From an uncultured Clostridia bacterium (GTDB lineage Bacteria; Bacillota; Clostridia; Christensenellales; Aristaeellaceae), in contig CAKUKP010000007.1 in assembly GCA_934663625.1 (NCBI GenBank), positions 1-47,555 of the forward strand: 47,555 bases of DNA, in the 5' to 3' direction. Every line of letters begins with the position of its first letter. Within the stretch, counting starts at the first letter, position 1. The notes below the pieces were generated by a model that did not search any database, was not told the DNA's origin, and was given only the letters and a program-made list of their open reading frames with translations. The translations under genes were made by a program, and so were the position numbers. This document shows positions 32,912 through 41,822 of this stretch, piece by piece.

Positions 32912-32934
32912 AAGAGGGATATTCATCCTCTTTT
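32912..32934 (+). terminator. Terminator after the SDR gene
   Basis: AAGAGG (32912-32917) pairs with CCTCTT (32927-32932) followed by TT; a short stem-loop with a nine-base loop. Confidence 0.55.
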
Positions 32935-32941
32935 GCGCGCC

Positions 32942-32970
32942 TTGACAGGCGTTTGCGCCGATGCTATACT
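32942..32970 (+). promoter_or_regulatory. Promoter of the phosphopantetheinyl transferase gene
   Basis: TTGACA (32942-32947) and TATACT (32965-32970) are spaced by exactly 17 bases, 34 bases before the GTG start. Confidence 0.8.
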
Positions 32971-33004
32971 TTTCGACGGAAACAGTGTGCGGGGGAGGGA
33001 TTGC

Positions 33005-33631
33005 GTGGAACTGTTTGTACTGCCTATATCGGAAGTGGCGGCGCTGCCCGATGCGTATTGCGCGGCGCGCTTTCCCAATCGGTTCATGCGATCGCGCAGC
33101 ATGTACGCGGAAGCGGATCGGCTGCGCTGCATCGGTGCGGGCGCACTGATCGCGCACGTGATGAAAATCGATGAATCGGCGCTCGTCCGCGGCGAACATG
33201 GCAAGATCGATTCGGCGAGCGGGATGCACTTTAACCTTTCACATAGCGGTGACTATGTGATCCTCGCACGGCATACGTCCGAAGTGGGCGCGGACGTCGA
33301 ACGCATCGGAACGCCGCGCGCGAAGCTCGCGCCCCGCGTATTCTTGCCGGAGGAAATCGATTGGATGCGGGGCGATGCCGAAGCGCGGTTCTATGCGCTG
33401 TGGACGCTGAAGGAGAGCGTATTGAAGCTGACCGGCAGGGGCTTTTCCATGTCCATGCGGTCGTTTTCCGTGCTGCCGATGCTGGCAGGAGGCCCAGCGC
33501 CGGTCGAAAACCGCAGCGCGTACGGCGCATGCCTGCGCATCGGCGATTGCGCCGCGGCAATCTGCGCCCATGAACCCTTCGCTGCGCCGGAGCCGGTATT
33601 CCTCACCGCAAAGGAAATTCTGCAAATCTAA
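33005..33631 (+). CDS. Sfp-type 4'-phosphopantetheinyl transferase
   Basis: Transfers the phosphopantetheine arm of CoA to a Ser of carrier proteins. The 208-residue protein has the family motifs: FNLSHSGDYV (about 77-86), VGADVERI (about 94-101, Asp and Glu for Mg) and ALWTLKESVLKLTG (about 133-146, W-x-x-KE-x-x-x-K). The start is the GTG at 33005, with GGGAGGG about five bases upstream; earlier in-frame ATGs overlap the promoter. It stands alone with its own promoter. There is no polyketide or peptide synthetase in the window, so it may serve fatty-acid carrier protein or distant clusters. Confidence 0.93.
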   Translation: MELFVLPISEVAALPDAYCAARFPNRFMRSRSMYAEADRLRCIGAGALIAHVMKIDESALVRGEHGKIDSASGMHFNLSHSGDYVILARHTSEVGADVERIGTPRAKLAPRVFLPEEIDWMRGDAEARFYALWTLKESVLKLTGRGFSMSMRSFSVLPMLAGGPAPVENRSAYGACLRIGDCAAAICAHEPFAAPEPVFLTAKEILQI

Positions 33632-33976
33632 CCTGTTGAAAGTAAGGCAACATCTAGAAAGAAAAACAGAATACTAAATGACAGAATAAAGCTATCACAT
33701 ACCCAAAATCACAAAGGAGGTTCTCTGGAATAATAAAAGAAACAAATGCGTGTTAGCGAATGATCGGACCTTTTATAAAGAATGGGAACGGGACAAAAAA
33801 CGACAAACTGATACAAGGTATATCGAAAGATACTGGGCAAGTGGAAGAAGTGGTACATATTCCTTATCTTTGGCGCTGGTGTAAAAGTTTCGCATCGGGG
33901 ATCGAAATTCTCTTGTTTCATGCGCAAAAAAAGTTGTATAATGAAGCCGATATTTGTTGCTAGAGCACGAATGGTA
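33632..33976. other. AT-rich gap with gene debris
   Basis: No intact gene. A 43-codon open stretch starting at about 33745 reads LANDRTFYKEWERDKKRQ and ends at a TAA; I do not recognise it. A likely promoter (TTGTTT 33913-33918, TATAAT 33937-33942, 18-base spacer) points at the broken XRE gene. Confidence 0.5.
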
Positions 33977-34191
33977 ATGGCTATTTTATATAACAGGCTT
34001 CGGTAACTGATTGTTGATAAAAAATGGGCAAAACTGATCTGTGCAAAGCAGTAGGCATTGCACCGAATACCATGACTCCTCTGCGATGGGATGAAACAGT
34101 CATACCGGCCGTGCTTAATAAGATTTTTTCTACTTTGGAAGTAGATATTGGAATTGTTATGGAGTTTGATAGTGACGAAAGGAACGGATGA
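33977..34191 (+). pseudogene. Broken XRE-family (YozG-like) regulator
   Basis: The sequence reads MAILYNRLR, then TAA at 34004-34006, then LIVDK. After a one-base loss in an A run it continues KMGKTDLCKAVGIAPNTMT and LNKIFSTLEVDIG to a TGA. This is the pattern of the small HTH_26/YozG regulators of about 70 residues, where LWKLLIDKxMxKTDL is usual. One stop and one frameshift break it. Its end touches the start of the DUF5655-like gene, so it was probably the first gene of that operon. Confidence 0.7.
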
Positions 34192-34195
34192 TGAG

Positions 34196-35089
34196 ATGGC
34201 AGATACAAAACTGTTTAATATAAAGGGCACCGTAAAGGAATATCAGAGCGGAACTGTTACGCTTGAAAAAGAGCTCCAAACTGTGATTGAGAATAATATG
34301 GATACTTTCTTTGGAGTAACCTTTCTTGCCTCCGAGTATCGTACAACTGATGGTGGACGCATGGATAGCATAGGTATTGACGAAAATCATTGTCCAGTTA
34401 TCTTTGAGTACAAACGTTCTGTGAAGGAGAATGTTATTAATCAAGGCTTGTTTTATTTGAACTGGCTCTTGGATCATAAGGATAGTTTCAAAGTGCTTGT
34501 AATTGAAAAATTAGGTATGAAAGCGGCAGGTAACATTGACTGGACTATGCCGCGAGTTATATGTGTAGCGGGTGACTTTACAAAATATGATGAGTCCGCA
34601 ATTAAACAAATGAACCGTAATATCAGCTTGATTCGATATAAAAAATTTGGAGAGGACTTGCTCATGTTCGAGCAAGTCAATGAAAATATTGCCACCGCTA
34701 TTCCAGATGAAGATCTGGCAGGAAAAATAAAAACTACAGATAAAACATTCGACGAGCAAATGAAAAATGCTGACGAAAGCATTAGGGTATTGTATGAAAA
34801 CCTTTCTAACTATATTTTCAGTCTTGGTGATGATATCAGCGAAAGCCATTTGAAGCTATATGCAGCATTTAAGAAAATCAGGAATGTGGTCACGGTAGTC
34901 GCCCAAAAGAAAAGACTTATTTTGAATTTACCTCTTGATGTGTCTACGGTTTCATTTGAGGAAGGTTTTTCGAGAGATGTTACGAATATTGGTCATTGGG
35001 GATGTGGGCCAGTTGAGCTTTACCTGCAAAACAGTGCGGATTTTGAGAAGGCAAAACCTTTAATTGATCGAGCATATGACGAGAACTAA
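34196..35089 (+). CDS. DUF5655-like protein with a PD-(D/E)XK-type nuclease-like N terminus
   Basis: A 297-residue protein. Residues 20-105 (VTLEKELQTVIENNMDTFFG, then DSIGIDENHCPVIFEYKRS) look like the NucS/DUF91-type nuclease core, where Asp...Glu-x-Lys is the metal site. The C-terminal 120 residues (LSNYIFSLGDDISE, VTVVAQKKRLILNL, GHWGCGPVELYL) are the DUF5655 domain. The ATG at 34196 is chosen; AAGGA is 12-13 bases upstream, which is long. The gene is AT-rich and flanked by decayed genes. Function is not established; a nuclease or defence-related role is only suggested by the motif. Confidence 0.7.
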   Translation: MADTKLFNIKGTVKEYQSGTVTLEKELQTVIENNMDTFFGVTFLASEYRTTDGGRMDSIGIDENHCPVIFEYKRSVKENVINQGLFYLNWLLDHKDSFKVLVIEKLGMKAAGNIDWTMPRVICVAGDFTKYDESAIKQMNRNISLIRYKKFGEDLLMFEQVNENIATAIPDEDLAGKIKTTDKTFDEQMKNADESIRVLYENLSNYIFSLGDDISESHLKLYAAFKKIRNVVTVVAQKKRLILNLPLDVSTVSFEEGFSRDVTNIGHWGCGPVELYLQNSADFEKAKPLIDRAYDEN

Positions 35090-35119
35090 AATCATCGGAA
35101 GAATTGTGGCTTTATTACG

Positions 35120-35466
35120 CTATACCATGGCCTATACGAACAAGTCATCAATAATTTGCCAATCACCATGTACAACAATACTCTATCAGCGAAAGCCTAT
35201 TTCGTTGATAGAGTCAGAGTATAACAGCAGACAATTCGAACGATATGATGTATTTACCATAAAGAATGCGGCAGCGAGGTGCTGTTGTTTCTCTGTGAGT
35301 TTAAGTCAGACCGCGTGCTCGGCGGTGTGAAGGCATAACCTATCTGGGCGCAGCGAGCTATGTGAAGTATCACCAGCAACAGGCCTGTATGAACGCCATG
35401 ACTCAGGAGAATTATTGTACAACAAAACGAAAGCTCCAAAATCTGATGCAGAAAAAACGAAAGTAA
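35120..35466 (+). pseudogene. Scattered fragments, possibly of a DUF3427-type helicase
   Basis: Three short open stretches in different frames read LYHGLYEQVINNLP (from about 35120), EVLLFLCEFKSDRVLGGVKA (about 35277-35336) and TYLGAASYVKYHQQQ (about 35340-35385, running to TAA near 35466). The first resembles the N terminus and the last the C-terminal DUF3427 region of some SSL2-like helicases. If so, the middle of the gene has been lost. The match is weak and from memory. Confidence 0.3.
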
Positions 35467-35573
35467 ATCGGGATTTTGTTGTGAAGAAAGGTTCCGAAGC
35501 GTTAGGTGTTTTCAGGAGGCAATGCACGCGAATTGCGCTACGCTTTATACCTGTCAATTTTCGCATCTACAGC

Positions 35574-35602
35574 TTGAAAACGGGGGCGCGGATGTGTTAT
35601 CA
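35574..35602 (+). promoter_or_regulatory. Promoter of the exported protein at 35661
   Basis: TTGAAA (35574-35579) and TTATCA (35597-35602) are spaced by 17 bases. The remaining sequence between 35467 and 35660 shows nothing else recognisable. Confidence 0.5.
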
Positions 35603-35660
35603 TAAGGGACGTAAGGTGAGGTTTCTGGGATACAGGTATTTGACGATGGAGGGAAGAATC

Positions 35661-36767
35661 ATGAAAAAGACGATCGCATTTTTGACGGCGCTGATTTACA
35701 TGCTGACCATGACGTGCGCGCTGGCGGAGGAAATTCCCATGCATTTAAGCAGCGTTCAATGGGACGGCAATGTGGTGGGCAAGTGCTTCGCGCCGCAGGA
35801 TTTTCAGGTGAGCTCCGATGTGAGCGTATGTACGGCAGCGCAGAGCCTGAACAATCCTCTGTTTCTGAATATCAACGCCGCATCGCCGGACGGAAGCATC
35901 CTGATGTCGTATGCTTCCGCGCGCGATTATATCCATATTCTGGAATCTACGATGGGCGGAATGTCGATGAAAACGCATGTGGACGGACAGATTGACGGAA
36001 CCACGCTGACGCCCATGCTGCAATTCATGTTCGCATCCGGCTATTGCGATTATATCGCCACCTCTACGATCAGCGGCGTTCCGATGACCATCGATTCGGA
36101 AGACAGCTATCCGGAAATTCAGGATGCGCTTATGCAGGCTGCCCAGAAGCTGTACGATGAAACGAACGCCATGATCGCCGGACTTGGAATGCAGGCGGAA
36201 GACGCGGTGGTCGATGCCTGCGAACGCCGGTATTCCTTTGATTATGAAGGCACGCCGTATTATATGACCGTCGCGGCGGGGATCACCGGTATGCAGATTC
36301 TGATGGAGATGCAGAGCGTTTTCGGTGCATCTACGGATAGATACATCGCGTGGAACGTGCCTTATACCTTTATCTTCCTGTGCCCGCAGGCGCAGTACGA
36401 TCAGTATTATCCATGTTTTTCGCTGTTTGCGGATAACACCGGTGCGAACGATCAGTTTAGAAACAGCAATACCCGCCTCTCCACGGAAATTCGCGAAAGC
36501 GTGCTGTCTGCCCGCAGTCTGGATGGCGCGGCTTCCTACAGCCGCAGCGTGCTTTCCGATGAAGCCGCGAAGGGCGATGATTACTATGAGGATCGCTATA
36601 CGGATTACATCTTCGGCAATAACGAATACACCCTCTCGGACGGTTCCTCCGTCAAGGTTTCTACCGCGTATGATTACGTTTATGAGGATTCGAACGGCAA
36701 CGTCATCGTGACCGACAGCGCCTTTGTCGAGCCCGCAGGCTCCACGCGCCTGACGGCGAAGCATTAA
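35661..36767 (+). CDS. Exported protein of unknown function
   Basis: A 368-residue protein with a clear signal peptide (MKKTIAFLTALIYMLTMTCALA, cleavage near residue 22-23), no lipobox and no later transmembrane segment, so probably secreted or wall-associated. The mature part is acidic and mixed alpha/beta, with many Ser and Tyr residues; it includes IPMHLSSVQWDGN and ends SAFVEPAGSTRLTAKH. I do not recognise the family. The ATG at 35661 follows GGAGGGA by about seven bases; longer in-frame starts run into the preceding debris. It may be cotranscribed with the ACT-domain gene 28 bases later. Confidence 0.75.
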   Translation: MKKTIAFLTALIYMLTMTCALAEEIPMHLSSVQWDGNVVGKCFAPQDFQVSSDVSVCTAAQSLNNPLFLNINAASPDGSILMSYASARDYIHILESTMGGMSMKTHVDGQIDGTTLTPMLQFMFASGYCDYIATSTISGVPMTIDSEDSYPEIQDALMQAAQKLYDETNAMIAGLGMQAEDAVVDACERRYSFDYEGTPYYMTVAAGITGMQILMEMQSVFGASTDRYIAWNVPYTFIFLCPQAQYDQYYPCFSLFADNTGANDQFRNSNTRLSTEIRESVLSARSLDGAASYSRSVLSDEAAKGDDYYEDRYTDYIFGNNEYTLSDGSSVKVSTAYDYVYEDSNGNVIVTDSAFVEPAGSTRLTAKH

Positions 36768-36795
36768 TCAAAGCTGGGTCAGGAATGAAAATGGT

Positions 36796-37191
36796 ATGAA
36801 GCTGAAAAAGATCGACGGCGAATTTTCGGTGTGCCAGGTTTTGGATTATTCGCAGGTTCGGCTGGACGCGCGGTATTGCTTCATCGGTAAAACGGACGCG
36901 GAAAAATCGCTGGTATGCCTGACGGCGGACGTTCCGGAAAATGCGATCGCGCGGGACGATGGCTGGCGCGGCTTCCGCATTGAAGGCGTGCTGGATTTTG
37001 CACTGATCGGAATCCTGTCAAAGATATCTTCGATTCTGGCGGAGAACGGCATATCGATATTTGCGCTGTCCACCTACAACACGGATTACGTTCTGGTCAA
37101 ACGGGATAGCTACGCGCGGGCGCTTGCGATTCTGGCGCGCGCGGGTTATGCGATTGTGGAAGATGAACAAACTAAGGAGATGGAAGCGTGA
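36796..37191 (+). CDS. ACT-domain protein (CASTOR/ACT_7-like)
   Basis: A 131-residue cytosolic protein. Residues 55-125 (GWRGFRIEGVLDFALIGILS, then ENGISIFALSTYNTDYVLV) form the second half of a tandem ACT fold, the amino-acid-binding pattern of the ACT_7/CASTOR-like small proteins. The N-terminal 50 residues (VCQVLDYSQVRLDARYCFIG) match the group's usual first part. It overlaps the next acetyltransferase gene by four bases (GTGA), a pairing that suggests sensing or modification of an amino acid. Ligand unknown. Confidence 0.82.
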   Translation: MKLKKIDGEFSVCQVLDYSQVRLDARYCFIGKTDAEKSLVCLTADVPENAIARDDGWRGFRIEGVLDFALIGILSKISSILAENGISIFALSTYNTDYVLVKRDSYARALAILARAGYAIVEDEQTKEMEA

Positions 37192-37754
37192 TTGCGATGC
37201 GCGATGCTGTGCTTGCGGATGCGCCGCGGCTGGTGGAAATCTATGATTATTATGTAAAGAATACGGCAATCACCTTTGAATATGTCACGCCGACGGTGGA
37301 AGAATTTCAGGAACGGATGCGCAAAACCATGCGGCGCTATCCGTATCTGGTGATTTTGAAGGATGATGTGATCGAGGGTTATGCATATGCGGGCGTGTTC
37401 GTCGGGAGAGCCGCCTACGATTGGTCATGCGAGCTTTCGGTCTATCTGGCGCACGATGCGCAGAAGTGCGGCATGGGGCGGATGATCTATGAAGCGCTGG
37501 AAGGCGCGCTGCAATCCATGGGCATTTTGAATTTGTATGCCTGCATCGGCTATCCTGTGCAGGAGGACGAATATCTGACGGCGAACAGCGCGCAGTTCCA
37601 TGCGCATCTGGGCTTTCAGAAGGTGGGCGAATTCCATCGCTGCGGCTATAAATTCAACCGCTGGTATGATATGATCTGGATGGAAAAGATCATCGGCGAT
37701 CATCGGGAAGATCAGCCGCCGATTACGCCCTGGCCGGACAAAAAACGTAATTAA
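37188..37754 (+). CDS. GNAT acetyltransferase, phosphinothricin-acetyltransferase-like
   Basis: A 188-residue acetyltransferase starting at GTG 37188, overlapping the ACT gene stop, with AAGGAG eight bases upstream. It has the order typical of the Pat/Bar group: IYDYYVKNTAITFEY (about 19-33), the CoA-binding region QKCGMGRMIYEALE (about 92-105) and NSAQFHAHLGFQKVGEF (about 134-150) with the conserved HxxLGF. The family acetylates amino groups of small amino acids or their analogues. Coupling to an ACT-domain gene fits an amino-acid substrate. Confidence 0.88.
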   Translation: MIAMRDAVLADAPRLVEIYDYYVKNTAITFEYVTPTVEEFQERMRKTMRRYPYLVILKDDVIEGYAYAGVFVGRAAYDWSCELSVYLAHDAQKCGMGRMIYEALEGALQSMGILNLYACIGYPVQEDEYLTANSAQFHAHLGFQKVGEFHRCGYKFNRWYDMIWMEKIIGDHREDQPPITPWPDKKRN

Positions 37755-37758
37755 AACA

Positions 37759-37799
37759 AACGGGGATGCAAACGGCAATTCTGCCTTCGCATCCCCGTT
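37759..37799. terminator. Terminator between the acetyltransferase and LacI genes
   Basis: AACGGGGATGC (37759-37769) pairs perfectly with GCATCCCCGTT (37789-37799); A-rich before, TATTTT after. It serves converging genes. Confidence 0.85.
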
Positions 37800-37811
37800 A
37801 TTTTGCGCGTT

Positions 37812-38807
37812 TTACGCCGATTCGCGCTTGATCAGCTGCGGCTGCAGGGTGGGCAGCACATCCCGCGCGGATGCATCAAAGATCGTCTTGATCGCCAGCG
37901 CACAGATTTCCTCCAACGGCTGGGCGATGGTGGTCAGCGCGGGAATGAACAGTTCGGCGATCGGAACATCATCGTATCCAACCACGGATACATCGTCGGG
38001 CACCTTTTTTCCGGCGTGCAGCAGTTCGCGGATCACGCCGACGGCGATCAGATCGGAACAGGTGATGATGCCGTCGTAAGGAAGCTGCGCAAGCCGCTTG
38101 CCCAGATTTTTGCCCTCGTTCCATTTATCGTTCGGGTTCTTGGTGGTGAAAATATCCTCTTCGCGGAACAGACCGGCGGCGCGCATGGCTTCGATGTAGC
38201 CGTTCCGGCGCTCCTGCAGCGCATCGATATCGGAATTCTGGTGCACATAGGCGATGCGCCTGCGCCCAAGTCCCAACAGATGGCGCGTGGCCATATAACC
38301 GCCAAGATGGCTGTCTACGTTGATGCAGGGAATGCCCAGCTTCGTGCAGTATTGGCCGCCCTCGATCGCTACGGCGGGCTTGCCGTAATCCTTCAACAAA
38401 TCCCAGCATTTCGGATTTGTGAACTGATACAGCGTGATGATCGCATGCACATTGTAGGACATCAGACTGCGCACGGATGTTTCTTCGATCGTGCCATCGT
38501 AGGATGTGGAATAGATGATCAGGTGATAGCGCTTCGCCTGCAGATCCTCCTCCAGAATCTGCAAAAGCCGCGCGTAATACTGGTTGACCACATCGGGAAT
38601 GATGATGCCAACGATCTTCGAAGTATTGGTTTTCAACGCCTTCGCATTGTAATTCGGTTTGTAGTTCAACGCCTGAATCGCGTTGTTTACGCGATCCTTC
38701 ACTTCCTGCGATATGCTTGCGGAACCGTTGATCACATAGGAAACGGTCGGCTGCGATACGCCGGCAAGTCGGGCTACGTCTTTCATGGTGGGGGTGTCTT
38801 TTCGCAT
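37812..38807 (-). CDS. LacI-family repressor of the cupin-ABC operon
   Basis: A regulator of about 331 residues. MKDVARLAGVSQPTVSYVIN is the HTH, followed by the hinge ending YNAKALKTNTSKIVGIIIPD and a sugar-binding-like sensor domain to residue 325. I prefer the ATG at 38807 (MRKDTPTMKD), seven bases after AGGCGG; ATG 38837 and TTG 38840 would add ten or eleven residues. It is divergent from the carbohydrate operon at 39089, whose leader contains the palindrome TTTATACGTATAAA, the likely operator. Its effector is probably a sugar taken up by that operon. Confidence 0.9.
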   Translation of the reverse strand: MRKDTPTMKDVARLAGVSQPTVSYVINGSASISQEVKDRVNNAIQALNYKPNYNAKALKTNTSKIVGIIIPDVVNQYYARLLQILEEDLQAKRYHLIIYSTSYDGTIEETSVRSLMSYNVHAIITLYQFTNPKCWDLLKDYGKPAVAIEGGQYCTKLGIPCINVDSHLGGYMATRHLLGLGRRRIAYVHQNSDIDALQERRNGYIEAMRAAGLFREEDIFTTKNPNDKWNEGKNLGKRLAQLPYDGIITCSDLIAVGVIRELLHAGKKVPDDVSVVGYDDVPIAELFIPALTTIAQPLEEICALAIKTIFDASARDVLPTLQPQLIKRESA

Positions 38808-38851
38808 ATGAATACCGCCTGTTTGTTCTTGAGTCATCAAACTCCATTTTT

Positions 38852-38880
38852 ATTATAGCACATCATGGCGAATTTGATAA
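38852..38880 (-). promoter_or_regulatory. Promoter of the LacI gene at 37812
   Basis: On the minus strand, TTATCA (38875-38880) and TATAAT (38852-38857) are spaced by 17 bases. Confidence 0.6.
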
Positions 38881-38983
38881 GTTAAAAATAAACAATATAT
38901 AAGTAAATTATAAATACACACAATAAACGTGAAATCTGATAGAGTCACATGCATAAATATTTTCAACAAAGTGTGAAAAAGTA

Positions 38984-39073
38984 TTGACAACAAACTTGAA
39001 TTATGATACTATAAAGAAAAAGAAATCAGGTACGACCTGGATTAATTTTTCGACTATAGTTTATACGTATAAA
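38984..39073 (+). promoter_or_regulatory. Promoter and operator of the carbohydrate operon
   Basis: TTGACA (38984-38989) and TACTAT (39007-39012) are spaced by 17 bases. Downstream lies an odd-centred inverted repeat CAGGT-ACG-ACCTG (39027-39039) and the perfect 14-base palindrome TTTATACGTATAAA (39060-39073) with a central CG, just before AAGGAGG. The TTG in the -35 is not a start codon. Confidence 0.75.
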
Positions 39074-39088
39074 TTAAGGAGGAAGAAA

Positions 39089-40291
39089 ATGAGCAAGATC
39101 AGAGAGGTATTTACCAAGGGCGAAGGCATTCTGCGGCTTACGCCCACCTGGGTTCCGCGCCCGTTCAACCGCCCCGGTCGCCGTATCCGCCTGCATCCCG
39201 ATGATTATTATGCGATGGGCATGGATCGCGGCGCGATCGTAGAGCGCTGGTTTTCCTCCATTACGCACGTTGAAACGAAGGGCGCGGGCAAGTATGAAGG
39301 CATGAGCTTCGTCAACGTGGACGATACCGCGGAAAACGCGATTCTCTTCAAGAATTTCGTGGATGAACTCGGCGCCGATCTGATTGGACACGAATTGATG
39401 GATCGCTTCGGCACATGGCCGATGTATTCCAAGTTTTATGATTATGAATGGCCGCTCTTCCACCACATTCATCATGGTGAGGAAGCGTGCAAACGCTACG
39501 GCAACGTAAAGCCGAAGCACGAACATTATTTCTTCCCGAAGCAGTATAACCAGACACTGGGTGCGATGCCGATTTCCTATTTCGGCTTTGATCCTTCCGT
39601 TTCCCGCGAAGAAATCAAAAAGCGTTTGGAAAACTTCACCAAGTGCGATGGCCGCATTACCGAACTGTCTCGCGCGTTCCGCATCGAACTGGATACGGGC
39701 TGGTATACCCCCGCGGGCGTCGTCCATGCGCCGGGATCGCTTTGCACCTATGAACCGCAGTGGAACAGCGATGTGATGGCGATGTGGGAAAACGTGGTCA
39801 ACGGCGAAGTATTTACCTATGATGATCTGGCGGGCTATGTGCCGGATGCGGATAAGAACAATCTGGATGTGATCATGGATGTGGCGGATTGGGAACTGAA
39901 CACCTGTCCGGATTACCGAGAACGATTCTTCCGCCGCCCCGTGCTGGAAAAATCGGGTGAAGGCTGGGATCAGAAGTGGGTTGCCTACGGAAACGATTAT
40001 GTGGCGGCGAAGGAACTTACCATCAAGCCCGGCTGCGAAGCGGTGATCACGGATAAGGCCGCCCACGGCGCGCTGGTGATCGAAGGGCACGGCAAATTCG
40101 GCGCGTTCGATTGCGAAACGCCCACGCTGATTCGCTATGGCGAACTGACGGCGGATGAATTCTTCGTATCCCGCGATGCCGCCGTGCGGGGCGTTCGTAT
40201 TCGAAATGAATCCAAATATGAAGATCTGGTGATCCTGAAGCACTTCGGCCCCGATTGCGGCATCCTTCAGATGAAGGATATACAAAAGTAA
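39089..40291 (+). CDS. Cupin-fold sugar isomerase-like enzyme
   Basis: A 400-residue protein, apparently two beta-barrel (cupin) halves as in type I mannose-6-phosphate isomerases. Metal-ligand candidates are in FHHIHHGEEAC (about 130-140), KPKHEHYFFPKQYNQ (about 148-162) and GVVHAPGSLCTYEPQ (about 210-224), whose His-x-His/Gln/Glu/His pattern suits a metal-dependent isomerase. It is the first gene under the TTTATACGTATAAA operator and precedes a three-gene sugar importer. It is probably an aldose-ketose isomerase for the imported sugar. The substrate is unknown, and a non-enzymatic sugar-binding cupin is the alternative. Confidence 0.7.
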   Translation: MSKIREVFTKGEGILRLTPTWVPRPFNRPGRRIRLHPDDYYAMGMDRGAIVERWFSSITHVETKGAGKYEGMSFVNVDDTAENAILFKNFVDELGADLIGHELMDRFGTWPMYSKFYDYEWPLFHHIHHGEEACKRYGNVKPKHEHYFFPKQYNQTLGAMPISYFGFDPSVSREEIKKRLENFTKCDGRITELSRAFRIELDTGWYTPAGVVHAPGSLCTYEPQWNSDVMAMWENVVNGEVFTYDDLAGYVPDADKNNLDVIMDVADWELNTCPDYRERFFRRPVLEKSGEGWDQKWVAYGNDYVAAKELTIKPGCEAVITDKAAHGALVIEGHGKFGAFDCETPTLIRYGELTADEFFVSRDAAVRGVRIRNESKYEDLVILKHFGPDCGILQMKDIQK

Positions 40292-40333
40292 TCCCGCTTT
40301 CTGTAGGCAGGCTTGCGATTGGGAGATGCGAAT

Positions 40334-41821
40334 ATGCAAAATCAAGTGATCTACGAACTGAAAAACGTTTCGAAATCCTATCCAGGCGTGAAGGTATTCG
40401 AAGATTTCAGCTTCAATCTGCGCGCCGGAGAAATCCACTGCATCTGCGGTGAAAACGGCGCGGGAAAATCCACGCTGATTAAGATGCTATCGGGCGCGCA
40501 CGCGCCGGATTCCGGCGAAATCATCTTCGAAGGCAAAAACGTGGGCAAACTCACGCCGCGTGCGGCGATGGAAATGGGCGTGCAGACCATCTATCAGGAA
40601 CACAATCTGTACCCCTATCTAACGGTGCAGGAAAACCTGTTCAGCGGCAATGAAATCCTGAAAAACGGCAGAATCGACCGGAGCGAAATGAAGCGCAGAA
40701 CGATTGAGGTTCTGGAAATGCTCAGCGCCGATATTCAGCCGGAGGACGTGGTCGGCCGTCTGGGCGGCGGCGCGCAGAAGATGGTTGAAATCGCCCGCGG
40801 CATGATTCAGAATGCAAAAGTGCTGATCCTGGATGAACCCACGGCTTCGTTCAGCCAGGTGGAGATCGATCATCTGCTCGCCTGTCTGAAACGGCTTTCG
40901 AAAAGCGGCGTGAGCATCGTTTACATTTCGCACCATCTGGAGGAGGTATTTGAAATCGCGGATCGCGTAACGGTGATTCGCGACGGCAAATGGATCAGCA
41001 CACGCGCGCGCAGTGAAATCACCGAACAGAGCCTGATTTCGGAAATGGTCGGCCGCGATGTATCGATGTTTTACAACCGCGAAGATGTGCCGGTGGGCGA
41101 TGTGGTTTTCGAGGCGGAAAACATTTCCGGAAACGGCGTGGAAAACTGTTCGTTCTGCGTACACGCGGGCGAGGTGCTGGGCATTTACGGCATGGTTGGA
41201 TCCGGTCGAACGGAGCTTGCCGAGGTGCTGTTCGGCGTAAAGCGCGCGAAATCCGGCAGGATCAAAATCCGTGGGCAGGAGGTACGGCTGCGCACGCCGC
41301 GGGATGCGATTCGAAACGGCATGTGCTTTATTACCGAGGATCGGCAGGGCACGGGATTGTTTCTGCATCATTCGCTGGATCGGAATATCCCCTCCGCCAG
41401 CTATATCGTAACCCGATCGCATCTGGCGATGCCGCGGGATGATACCGCAATGGCGAACGAATACATCGGCAGTCTGGGCATCGTAACGCCGGGCGCGTAT
41501 CAGCAGGCGGTGAACCTTTCGGGCGGCAACCAGCAGAAGGTGGTTCTGGCGAAATGGTTCGCTACGCAGGGCGATATCTTCATCTTCGATGAACCTACGC
41601 GCGGCGTGGATATCGGCGCGAAGGAAGAAATCTACAAGCTGATGACTGAAATGCTGCGGCAGAGGAAGGCCGTCATCATGATTTCATCGGATATGCCGGA
41701 ATTGATCGCGATGAGCAACCGCGCCGTGGTCATGCGCGGCGGAAAAATCGCCGGCGAGGTCGGCAAGGCGGATATGACCCAGGAAACGCTTCTGAAATAC
41801 TCGATCGGAGGGAAGGCTTGA
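40334..41821 (+). CDS. Sugar ABC transporter ATP-binding protein (RbsA type)
   Basis: A 495-residue tandem ATPase starting MQNQVIYELKNVSKSYPGVK. In the first domain, Walker A is GENGAGKSTLIK (about residue 41), the signature is the unusual LGGGAQKMVEIAR, and Walker B is VLILDEPTASF. In the second, the P-loop is degenerate (GMVGSGRTELAE) while LSGGNQQKVVLAKW and IFIFDEPTRGVD are intact. The ATG at 40334 follows GGGAG by eight bases. It energises import with the permease immediately downstream. Confidence 0.93.
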   Translation: MQNQVIYELKNVSKSYPGVKVFEDFSFNLRAGEIHCICGENGAGKSTLIKMLSGAHAPDSGEIIFEGKNVGKLTPRAAMEMGVQTIYQEHNLYPYLTVQENLFSGNEILKNGRIDRSEMKRRTIEVLEMLSADIQPEDVVGRLGGGAQKMVEIARGMIQNAKVLILDEPTASFSQVEIDHLLACLKRLSKSGVSIVYISHHLEEVFEIADRVTVIRDGKWISTRARSEITEQSLISEMVGRDVSMFYNREDVPVGDVVFEAENISGNGVENCSFCVHAGEVLGIYGMVGSGRTELAEVLFGVKRAKSGRIKIRGQEVRLRTPRDAIRNGMCFITEDRQGTGLFLHHSLDRNIPSASYIVTRSHLAMPRDDTAMANEYIGSLGIVTPGAYQQAVNLSGGNQQKVVLAKWFATQGDIFIFDEPTRGVDIGAKEEIYKLMTEMLRQRKAVIMISSDMPELIAMSNRAVVMRGGKIAGEVGKADMTQETLLKYSIGGKA

Positions 41822-41822
41822 A

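Noticed and set aside
38984..38989. TTG as the start of the cupin gene
   Set aside because: It is the -35 hexamer TTGACA. The ATG at 39089 follows AAGGAGG.
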